In this document: piece after piece, positions 56,941 through 64,000 of the stretch
Numbering within the stretch: the stretch's first letter is position 1
Layout of the letters: every line of letters begins with the position of its first letter
Assembly (NCBI GenBank): GCA_963717075.1
Contig: CAVQVI010000027.1
Coordinates: 310,001-374,000, forward strand
Direction: 5' to 3'
Length of the DNA stretch: 64,000 nucleotides
Source of the DNA: JBGOTP01 sp963717075
GTDB lineage: Bacteria > Acidobacteriota > Vicinamibacteria > Vicinamibacterales > CAVVIG01
The notes under the pieces: generated by a model
Told to the model about the DNA's origin: nothing
What the model saw: the letters and a program-made list of their open reading frames with translations, nothing else
The model's database searches: none
Made by a program: the position numbers and the translations under genes

Positions 56941-58194
56941 GTGGGATGTATCTACCGTCGCGTCCAATGGCACTGCACGACTTGTAACAAACGATTGGAC
57001 AGAACCGCCGACCGCAAGGCGTGCGAAGCGGCCGGACACACCGTCGAGAAACGTCAGTCACCTGTGTATTGGATTAGCTATCGACGAGCGGGGAAATCCT
57101 ACGCCGAATCCGTCAAGTCACCCACGTGTGATGGGACGCGCAAGAAGGATGCGGTCGCGCTGTTGGTGGAGCGAGAGGGCGACATCGGACGCGGCAAGCC
57201 AGTAACGCCGAAGATGGGGAAGTTGACATTCGAGGATGCGGCGGCGGATTTATTGGCCGAATATAAGAGTTTCGGCCGGAAGTCGTACGCTGAGGTCGAG
57301 CGTCGGCTAAAGCTGCATCTGACTCCCTATTTCGGTGGATGGCGGATGGCGAACATCACGATGTCCGACATCGATAAGTTCGTTGCCAAACGGCAGACGG
57401 AAAACACCGTGCTCGTCCGCAAGGCGAAAGAGGGCACGAACAAGAAGCCCGCCGTGGTAGGGGAGTCGAAGCCTGCCAGCAACGCCGAAATCAACCGCGA
57501 ATTGGCCGTTTTGAAGAGAATGTTCTCGCTCGCGGTCGAAGCTGGAAAACTACTGCACAAACCAAAGATTAAGATGCGACGTGAATCTGCGGCACGGGCA
57601 GGCTTTTTCGAGCTTGAGCAGTACGAGTCGGTGCTGACACACCTGCCCGCAGAGATTCGGCCGGTCATTCAGTTTGCATACGTGACGGGGTGGCGCATCA
57701 AGTCAGAAGTGCTGCCGCTCGAATGGCGTCAGGTGGATTTCAAGGCGGGTGAGGTCAAGCTCGACGCGGGCACCACCAAGAACAGGGAGGGTCGGGTGTT
57801 TCCGATGACGACGGACCTGCGGACAATCCTGAAAGCACAGCACGTGGAACAGGAGCGGCTGAAAACAAAGGGTCGGATTGTGCGTTACGTGTTCCACCGG
57901 GAGGCGTGGGTAAAGCAGCCTGATGGCACGAAGCAACGACAGCCAGGACAAGCTATTGTGAGCTTCAAGAAAGCCTGGAAGGTTGCTTGCCGGAAGGCAG
58001 GATGCCCGGGACGGATTCCGCACGACCTGCGACGGACGGCCATTCGAAATCTCGTCCGCACTGGTACATCAGAAACCGTGGCAATGAAACTCAGTGGGCA
58101 CAAAACGCGCAGCGTGTTTGACCGCTACAATATCGTCAGTGGTCAGGATTTGCGCGATGCAGCAAAGCGGCTCGACGAAAACCGGGCTGTGTAA
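56941..58194 (+). CDS. int: Tyrosine-type integrase
   Basis: 417 residues from GTG 56941, with AAGAGGAGAAAG inside the end of the preceding gene. The N-terminus is an unusual zinc-finger-like segment (CTTCNKRLDRTADRKACEAAGH). Then come a core-binding domain (GRKSYAEVERRLKLHLTPYFGG) and the catalytic domain with Arg in YVTGWRIKSEVLPLEW, HDLRRTAIRNLV (H-x-x-R), SGHKTRSVFDRY (His and nucleophilic Tyr). All catalytic residues are present, so it should be active. It lies 117 bases from the attR core, as expected for the enzyme that inserted the element. Confidence 0.92.
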   Translation: MGCIYRRVQWHCTTCNKRLDRTADRKACEAAGHTVEKRQSPVYWISYRRAGKSYAESVKSPTCDGTRKKDAVALLVEREGDIGRGKPVTPKMGKLTFEDAAADLLAEYKSFGRKSYAEVERRLKLHLTPYFGGWRMANITMSDIDKFVAKRQTENTVLVRKAKEGTNKKPAVVGESKPASNAEINRELAVLKRMFSLAVEAGKLLHKPKIKMRRESAARAGFFELEQYESVLTHLPAEIRPVIQFAYVTGWRIKSEVLPLEWRQVDFKAGEVKLDAGTTKNREGRVFPMTTDLRTILKAQHVEQERLKTKGRIVRYVFHREAWVKQPDGTKQRQPGQAIVSFKKAWKVACRKAGCPGRIPHDLRRTAIRNLVRTGTSETVAMKLSGHKTRSVFDRYNIVSGQDLRDAAKRLDENRAV

Positions 58195-58311
58195 AATCTG
58201 GGTAAATGGCCCGGCACATTTGGGCCTGTTTCTACACTACCCGGCACAACACCGTGAGCCAAAACGCTAATAAATACCACTATTTGCTAGGTAAAGCAAG
58301 TGGTTCGTAGC

Positions 58312-58336
58312 ACTTAAAATCCTGGGTCCCGCAAGG
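58312..58336. repeat. attR core
   Basis: 25 bases identical to the attL core in tRNA-Leu (47893-47917). Confidence 0.88.
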
Positions 58337-58366
58337 ATCGTGAGGGTTCGATCCCCTCCCCCGGCA
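58312..58366 (+). pseudogene. Displaced 3' half of tRNA-Leu
   Basis: After the core the sequence keeps a perfect T arm (GAGGG-TTCGATC-CCCTC) and acceptor strand CCCCGGC that would pair with GCCGGGG of the intact tRNA, but no CCA is encoded. This is the host's original 3' half, pushed 10.4 kb away by integration. Confidence 0.85.
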
Positions 58367-58529
58367 CTATTACCTAGCAAAAACAGCGATTGAACCATTT
58401 CAGGGCGCCCTGTACAAAGTGGCCGACCTGAGTGGCGAACTTTTCGGGTATCCTGTGCGGCATGCGTGCGCCCCAGTCGGATCGTGATGCCGTCCCGGAT
58501 CGTGACGGGCTCTACGTATTCAGACCGAA

Positions 58530-58685
58530 GCGATCGAGGTTCACTACGCCGAGACGTTCATCGATGGACGCAAGGCACGCAAGTCGCTCCGAACGCCCGA
58601 ACTGACAACGGCCAACAAGCTCGCGATCGACTGGCACAAGAGGCTGCTGAAGGAATCGCGACTGACCGCCGGCCTCGCGTGTCGG
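58530..58685 (+). pseudogene. Integrase N-terminal remnant
   Basis: One frame reads VHYAETFIDGRKARKSLRTPELTTANKLAIDWHKRLLKESRL, resembling the N-terminal arm and core-binding region of a tyrosine recombinase. It ends abruptly where the GRWEG remnant begins. It may be a trace of an earlier element at the same tRNA. Confidence 0.45.
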
Positions 58686-58686
58686 C

Positions 58687-58900
58687 GAACGTGCGGCAAT
58701 GGATGGGCATCCCACCGGGCCGCTGGGAATGAAATTCGCTGGTCGTCCATGGACCAACTTCAGCGACAAACGGGGGTATCTTTGGCGACGGCGATCACAG
58801 CAACAGCTGTCTGACCGAGCGATTCACGCAGATGGAGCCGAGACGATGCGATTCGAGTTCACGGCGCGGCGAGGCCGTCCATGCGAAGAACGCCGCCACG
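58687..58900 (+). pseudogene. GRWEG-family remnant
   Basis: Traces VRQWMGIPPGRWE, TNFSDK and LTERFTQME in successive frames match the middle of the family seen at 9336-10376 (IRQWMGDARGRWEG, TNFTDK, LTERLRRVD). Both ends are missing and frames are broken. From 58900 to 59116 nothing else is recognisable. Confidence 0.65.
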
Positions 58901-59116
58901 GCTGTGACAATCGAGGCGCTGTAGCGCATTTCGGAATTCTACTTCGCAGGAGGGATTCCGCAGCCCCGACCGATGTTCCGAGCGGGGCGCGAAGGCTCGG
59001 CCGGTCGCGCAAACCTGTTCAGCGCCTGCCTGTGAAGCCGACAATGTGGCCGGGTCGAGAGCACGGCCTAACCTGAACACGACAGAACGGATGGCGATCA
59101 TCGCGAGGAACAGCTC

Positions 59117-61057
59117 ATGCGCCGGTGGCTAATGCGACTCTCAATGCTCGTGGCGATCGAAATCGTGTGCGCAAGCCGCCCGTTCCGCGCGACCGCTCAA
59201 CGCACGGGACAGGAAGGCGAGTGGCGTCACTACTCCGGCGACACGTACGGAACGAAATACTCGCCGCTCGATCTGATCAACAAGGACAACGTGGACCAGC
59301 TTCGCGTGATATGGCGATGGCCGTTTGCCGACCGCGAATTGCAGGCGTCGAATCCGCTCCTGCGCACGACGCGCACCGAGGAAACTCCCCTGATGGTCAA
59401 TGGCGTCGTGTACATGGTGACGGGCCTGGGGCTGGTCGCCGCCCTCGATCCGGCCACCGGCGAGACCCGCTGGGTGCACGACCCCGAGGGGTACAAGGCC
59501 GGCAAGCATACGCAGGCGAGCTTCATTCGACGGGGTCTGGCGTACTGGACCGACGGTACGCGGCAGCGGCTGCTTGTCGGTACGGAGGACGCCTACCTGG
59601 TCTCGGTCGATGCTCGCACCGGAAAGCCAGACTCCGGCTTCGGCGACGGCGGCAGAGTCGACATCACAGTCGGCATTCGCGACGTGGTTCGTGCGGTGAA
59701 CTTCACGGCGCGACGCCCGCTCGTCGCCGGCAACATCGTTGTCACCGGCAGTTCGATCCAGGACCAGGTGCTGAAGAAAGAAGAGCCCCCCGGTTACGTC
59801 CACGGCTTCGACGTCCGTACGGGCAAGCGGCTCTGGACCTTTCACACCATCCCCCGCGCGGGCGAGTTCGGGCACGACACATGGCTCGACGACTCGGCCG
59901 AATATTCCGGGAGCACGAACGTGTGGGGCGGCAGTGTCTACGACCCTGAGCTCGATTACATCTATCTCGCGACGTCGACGCCGACCAACAACTACTACGG
60001 CGGCCACCGTCGCGGGAACAACCTGTTCGCCGAAAGCCTCGTGTGTCTCGAGGCGAAGACCGGCAAACGCGTGTGGCACTTCCAGGCGGTCCATCACGGG
60101 ATCTGGGATTACGACTTCCCCACTCATCCAATCCTCGGTGACATCACGGTCAATGGCCGCCGGATCCGGGCCGTCATCCAGATCAGCAAGCAGGCGTTCG
60201 CCTACGCCTTCAACCGCAGAACGGGCGAACCGATCTGGCCGATTGAAGAGCGGTCGGTGCCGCCCTCCACGGTCCCTGGCGAACGCACCTCTCCGACGCA
60301 GCCCTTTCCAACAAAACCGCCCCCGTTCGATTTGCAGGGCGCAACCGAAGCCAATCTCATCGACTTCACGCCCGAGTTGAGAAAGCAAGCGCTTGAGCGG
60401 TTGCGGGAACTGGACCATGGCGCGCTGTTCACTCCGATCTCTTCGACGAAGAAGTCGGTGATCGTTCCGGGTATCGCAGGCGGGGCGAACTGGGGCGGCG
60501 CAGGATTCGACCCGGAGACCGGCCTCCTGTACGTGCCGTCCCGGATGTCCCCCTCCGTGCTGCAACTGCTTCCGGTCGATCCGAAGGAAGGCAACATGCG
60601 ATACGTCCGGGGGCCGATTGGCAGCGGACCGGACACGCTCGACGGGCTCTCGATCTTCAAGCCTCCCTACACGCGTGTCACGGCCATCGACATGAACAGA
60701 GGTGAGCATCGGTGGATGTCGCCGCTCGGCAACGGACCACGAAATCATCCGCTGCTCAAGGGCCTCACGCTTCCTCCTCTCGGCGACGAAAATCAGAACG
60801 GCGTCAGCGTGCTCGTGACGAAGACACTGCTGTTCGTAACCGCCCGCCCCACCGGCTCGAAATGGGGTGACGCGGACGCCGTCCGCAAGCTGCTGTACGT
60901 CTTCGACAAGCAGACGGGCACGCTCGTGCGCGCCATGGAGGTGGACGGGTTCGCCGCCGCCGCGCCCATGACCTATCTTCATCGCGGAAAGCAGTACATC
61001 CTGACGGCGGTCGGCGGTGGCCCCGCATCGGAGCTCGTCGCCCTCAGCCTGCCGTAG
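59117..61057 (+). CDS. Secreted PQQ-dependent dehydrogenase-like protein (glucose dehydrogenase-like), second copy
   Basis: 646 residues, a close paralog of 10775-12703: TGQEGEWRHYSGDTYGTKYSPLDLIN, ALDPATGETRWVHD, GFDVRTGKRLWTFHTIPRAGEF, HFQAVHHGIWDYDFPTHPILGD and FDKQTGTLVRAMEVDGF all have counterparts. The signal peptide is less regular (LSMLVAIEIVCASRPFRATAQ). No heme motif. Start ATG 59117; GAGGAACAGCTC is upstream. It sits outside the integrated element, separated from it by integrase and GRWEG remnants. Confidence 0.9.
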   Translation: MRRWLMRLSMLVAIEIVCASRPFRATAQRTGQEGEWRHYSGDTYGTKYSPLDLINKDNVDQLRVIWRWPFADRELQASNPLLRTTRTEETPLMVNGVVYMVTGLGLVAALDPATGETRWVHDPEGYKAGKHTQASFIRRGLAYWTDGTRQRLLVGTEDAYLVSVDARTGKPDSGFGDGGRVDITVGIRDVVRAVNFTARRPLVAGNIVVTGSSIQDQVLKKEEPPGYVHGFDVRTGKRLWTFHTIPRAGEFGHDTWLDDSAEYSGSTNVWGGSVYDPELDYIYLATSTPTNNYYGGHRRGNNLFAESLVCLEAKTGKRVWHFQAVHHGIWDYDFPTHPILGDITVNGRRIRAVIQISKQAFAYAFNRRTGEPIWPIEERSVPPSTVPGERTSPTQPFPTKPPPFDLQGATEANLIDFTPELRKQALERLRELDHGALFTPISSTKKSVIVPGIAGGANWGGAGFDPETGLLYVPSRMSPSVLQLLPVDPKEGNMRYVRGPIGSGPDTLDGLSIFKPPYTRVTAIDMNRGEHRWMSPLGNGPRNHPLLKGLTLPPLGDENQNGVSVLVTKTLLFVTARPTGSKWGDADAVRKLLYVFDKQTGTLVRAMEVDGFAAAAPMTYLHRGKQYILTAVGGGPASELVALSLP

Positions 61058-61497
61058 AGACGGTCGTTTCTGGCGGGAGAGCGCGTATATCGCCAAATAC
61101 CCGAAATGTCCCATCGTTGAGCCCAATTCGAGTTTTGTTCGGTGCTGAAACCTGGTGTTCATACCGCAGGCCGTGGCAGGGTTTCCGTAGGGTTTCGACT
61201 GCTTCGCGCTTGCGGCCAAGATGTTGCGTTCCCGTGGGATTACCGACAGAGAACTTAACCTCATGACAAAAGAGAACCCAGCGATACTGTTCTCGTTGCC
61301 GCCGCTTGGCCCAACGACGACACAACGGACGTGCAATAACACCCGTGTCAAAACAGATTGTTGGCGCCTATAATCGCCAGCGCGTGTATAACGCATCTGA
61401 GGCCCGTTGAATCGCCGGGGGGATTCGGGACCATTTCTACCGCACAACGTCTCCTCTCCTTCCGGTCGGACCTCCGACCCGACGAGGTGATCCAGCA
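61058..61497. other. Intergenic region, nothing recognised
   Basis: 440 bases between the quinoprotein and the molybdopterin hydroxylase genes. No gene, RNA or clear terminator seen; it should contain the promoter of the following operon. Confidence 0.45.
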
Positions 61498-62135
61498 ATG
61501 GATGAGAAGAAAATGTCGGAAGACGCACCGCAGTCACCGTCGCGCCGCGCCTTCATCCGGGGCGTCATCGCTGCGGGCACCGTGGCGTCAGGATCGGCGT
61601 ACCTCTTCCGGTTCGCCACGGTCAGCGGCCAGCGCGCGACGAGCGCCGGCGCGGTCGAGCGTCTGATCACGCTCAACGTCAACGGTCAGGCGCGCCGCGT
61701 CGACGTCATGCCGCAGGAAACGCTCGGCATGGTGCTGCGCTACAAGCTCGGATCTGACCGGCACCAAGATTGGGTGCGACCGCGCGGAATGCGGTGCCTG
61801 CACGGTCCTCATCGACGATGTGCCGCACTACTCGTGCTCGGTGCTCGCGCACACGCGTGCGCGGCGCGAAGATCGTCACGATCGAAGGCCTCGCCGATCC
61901 GACCACCGGCAAGCTGCGCCCGGTGCAGCAGGGCGTCGTCGACGAGCAGGGATTCCAGTGCGCATTCTGCATGCCCGGCTTCGTGATGGCGGCCACCGGC
62001 TACCTCAAAACGAACCAGAACCCGACGCGTCAGGAGCTGGCGCACGGCGTCTCCGGCAATCTGTGCCGCTGCCAGGACTACGACAAGATTCTCACGGCGC
62101 TGATGCGCGGCGCGGAGTACATGAGGAGCGCGTAA
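61498..62135 (+). pseudogene. Tat-exported 2Fe-2S subunit of a molybdopterin hydroxylase, frameshifted
   Basis: ATG 61498 opens with a twin-arginine leader (PSRRAFIRGVIAAGTVASGSAYLFRF). The ferredoxin domain begins LITLNVNGQARRVDVMPQETLGMVLRYKLG. Single-base shifts near 61755 and 61855 interrupt it. The other frames hold CDRAECGACTVLIDDVPHYSC (plant-type 2Fe-2S) and CAFCMPGFVMAATGYL ... GNLCRC (second 2Fe-2S) through to 62135. Repaired length is about 210 residues. It would shuttle electrons from the molybdopterin subunit encoded two bases downstream to a periplasmic acceptor, possibly a cytochrome. Confidence 0.83.
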
Positions 62136-62137
62136 CC

Positions 62138-64000
62138 ATGGCTGACACCAAATCAAGCTCGTTCGGCCAGAACTACACGCACGCCGGATCTGGTCGCGAA
62201 GGTGACCGGCAAGGCGCGCTACGCGGAAGACTACCGCGCCGAAGGGATGCTCTTCGCGAAGCTGCTGCTCAGCCCGATGCCGCACGCGCGCGTCAAGCGG
62301 CTCGACGTGAGCAAGGCGCTCGCGATGCCGGGCGTCAAGGCGATCGTCACCGACGACGATCTCCCGAAGCCGGTCGACGGCGGCACACTCGGCGAAGAAC
62401 GTGCAGGCGACCGTGCAGGGCGAGCGCGGCCTGACGATGGAGCCGCTCTACCAGGGCGAGCCGATTCTCGCCGTCGCGGCCGTCGACGAGCTGACGGCGG
62501 CCGAAGCGATCGAAGCGATCGAGATCGAATTCGAACCGCTGCCCTTCGTCGTCGATCCGATCGAGGGCCTGCGGCCCGGCAGCCCGAACGCGCGCTGCGC
62601 AGGGCAACGTGTGGATGCGACCGACCGTGCCGCCGGCGGCGCCGCCACAGCGCGGAGCGTCGAACGACGCGCGCGGCGCCGCTACTGCCGGCGCCCGGCG
62701 CGCCGCCCGCGGCCGGCCGCGGCCAAGCCTCTGGCGCGCGGCACGGGGCGCGCGTGGTTCGCGGCGGCGCGCGCCGGCGGCGTCCGCCGCCGCCGCAGAT
62801 CGCCGTCTGGAAATGGACGGAGGAGGACTTCAGGAACGCGCGGCGAGGGGCAGATGCCGCTCGGCAAGGCGACCGACGAGTGGACGTTCGGCGACGTCGA
62901 CGAGGCGCTGAAGAAAGCGGACCTCGTCCTCGACGAAACATTCATGACGCAGTCCACCGGCCATCAGCCGCTCGAAACGCGGTCGGCGATGGCCTACTGG
63001 CAGAACGGCAAGCTGTATCTCCACGGCTCGACGCAGAGCACGGTGCAGACCGTCGCGTCGGTCGCGCGCTGGGTCGGCATCGCCGCCGAGCGCAGGTCGT
63101 GATGATCAGCGAGTACACGGGCGGCGGCTTCGGCAGCAAGATTCCCGGCGCGATTTCGATGTGCATCCCGGCGCTGCTCTCGAAGAAGGCCAACGCTCCG
63201 GTGATGATGCGCATCACGCGCGAAGACGAGCACTTCATCGGCCGCGCGCGGCCGGGCATCACTCGCTCGCGTGAAGATGGGCTTCCGGAAGGACGGCCGC
63301 ATCACCGCGATCGATATGTACACGATCTGCGACAACGGTCCGTACGACGCGCAGGGCGACGCGCGGTCGGCGGCCGACACCGTGTCGCTGGCCTACCAGC
63401 CCGAAACGATGCGGTGGCGCGGCATCACGGTGCTGACCAACACGCCGCCGAAGACGTCGCAGCGCGCGCCGGGCGGCATGCAGGGCATCGGCATCATGGA
63501 GCCGATCATCTCGAAGGCCGCGCGAGAAGCTCGAGCTCGATCAGGTCGAGATCCGCAAGATCAACGCGCCGGCCGGCCAGGCGCCGTTCGGTCCCGCCGC
63601 TGGCGACCGGACGAGCAGGCGTACGTGACGAGCGCCTTCGTCAAGGAAGCGCTCGACAAGGGCGCCGAGCATGTTCAACTGGGAGGAGAAGAAGGCCGCG
63701 CTCGAGCGGCGACGCACGGAAGGGCACGAAGGTGCGCGGCATCGGCGTCGCCGTCAGCCCGTACTCGGGCGGTTCGATCGGCTTCGACGGTCTGTTCATC
63801 ATCAAGCCGGACGGCCGCGTGCAGTTCCAGTCGGGCATCGGCAACCTCGGCACGCACTCGGTGTTCGACGTGCACCGCGTCGGCGGCCGAGATGCTCGGC
63901 GTGCCCGTGGGAGCAGTGCGACGTCGTGTGCGGCAACACGAGCAAGAACCTGCCGTGGACCTGCGTCTCGGCCGGCAGCCAGACGACGCACGCGATGACG
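62138..64000 (+). pseudogene. Xanthine dehydrogenase-family molybdopterin subunit, frameshifted and cut by the window end
   Basis: ATG 62138 opens MADTKSSSFGQNYT. Frames then carry VTGKARYAEDYRAEGMLFAKLLLSPMPHARVKRLDVSKALAMPGVKAIVTDDDLP, GEPILAVAAVDELTAAEAIEAIEIEFEPLPFVVDP, STGHQPLETRSAMAYW and VMISEYTGGGFGSKIPGAI (molybdopterin-contact loop). Later blocks are FRKDGRITAIDMYTICDNGPYD and RAPGGMQGIGIMEPIISK. These are the large-subunit signatures of the xanthine dehydrogenase/isoquinoline 1-oxidoreductase family. At least ten single-base shifts occur. The gene runs off the right edge, so the C-terminal active-site Glu is not seen. Confidence 0.82.

Larger units (their letters stand above)
47893..58336 (+). 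mobile_element. 10.4-kb tRNA-Leu integrative element, phage-satellite-like
   Basis: The element is bounded by a 25-bp identical core (47893-47917 and 58312-58336) covering the tRNA-Leu anticodon loop to variable arm. The integrase gene lies next to the right end and points to it. Leftward genes inside include an excisionase-like regulator, a zinc-finger protein, a DUF3223-like gene, a PrimPol-type replicase and a scaffold-like protein, with only one gene (48298) pointing inward from the left. There is no capsid, portal, tail or lysis gene that I can recognise, nor conjugation genes. This layout (int and repressor divergent from an xis-replication-packaging-like arm) is what phage-inducible satellites look like. 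Confidence 0.88.
58284..58380. repeat. 12-bp inverted repeats flanking attR
   Basis: TTTGCTAGGTAA (58283-58294) and TTACCTAGCAAA (58370-58381) are perfect inverted repeats on either side of the right core. Both contain TTGCTAG as does the hairpin at attL. Confidence 0.7.

Noticed and set aside
47893..58336. Anti-phage defence island or conjugative element
   Set aside because: No relaxase, type IV secretion, restriction, toxin-antitoxin or nuclease-ATPase pair can be recognised; the gene order fits a satellite or reduced prophage better.
58284..58380. A second functional tRNA-Leu at attR
   Set aside because: Only the 3' half is present; the 5' acceptor and D arm are missing, so it is the displaced remainder of the target tRNA.
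59141..61537. 798-residue minus-strand open frame opposite the quinoprotein
   Set aside because: It is a high-GC shadow of 59117-61057; composition is Arg/His/Gly-rich without motifs, while the plus strand carries clear PQQ propeller blades.

Overview
The window looks like a chromosomal segment of a high-GC soil bacterium. My best guess is an Acidobacteriota of the Vicinamibacteria type. That is an inference from the gene families seen (many secreted quinoproteins, tandem copies of secreted proteins with a GRWEGDTLV-like motif, DUF6152, cytochrome c plus copper-monooxygenase-like fusions), because no rRNA or phylogenetic marker is present.

Left part (1-25 kb): 81-bp tandem repeats and a tRNA-Cys are followed by an unusual block of exported oxidative genes. 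It holds three PQQ-type beta-propeller dehydrogenases, two cytochrome c/monooxygenase-like fusions each paired with the same partner protein in mirror-image arrangement around a 117-bp palindromic element, several secreted GRWEG-family proteins, a VOC protein, an NHL/PAL-like propeller, a metallo-hydrolase, a zinc alcohol dehydrogenase, a methylmalonate-semialdehyde-type aldehyde dehydrogenase and an M48 protease. A prepilin-like protein and a ferredoxin follow.

Middle (26-47 kb): a leftward leucine/isovalerate cluster (both subunits of methylcrotonyl-CoA carboxylase, an enoyl-CoA hydratase and HMG-CoA lyase) covers the steps from methylcrotonyl-CoA to acetoacetate. After it come a sigma-54 response regulator, YihY, DJ-1/PfpI and a thioredoxin-domain DUF255 protein, then small cytochromes, a reductase pair, a Tat-exported dienelactone hydrolase, a methyltransferase with an in-frame stop, and a duplicated C_GCAxxG_C_C protein with an NAD(P)H oxidoreductase.

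Integrated element (about 47.9-58.3 kb): a 10.4-kb integrative element sits in tRNA-Leu(UAA). A 25-bp core is duplicated at both ends, and the displaced original tRNA 3' half is still visible at the right end. The element carries a tyrosine integrase behind a leaderless repressor-like gene, an excisionase-like protein, a PrimPol-type replication protein, a DUF3223-like gene, a scaffold-like phage protein and several unknowns. It has the layout of a phage satellite and is the best candidate for an undescribed system.

Right end (58.4-64 kb): remnants of another integrase and of a GRWEG gene, a fourth quinoprotein, and a molybdopterin hydroxylase pair (2Fe-2S subunit and truncated large subunit).

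A general caution is that many genes (especially 26-36 kb and 61.7-64 kb) are broken by single-base shifts. Most of those I resolved are restored by deleting one base, which fits uncorrected long-read insertion errors better than mass gene decay. I list these as pseudogenes because the reading frame is broken in the given sequence.
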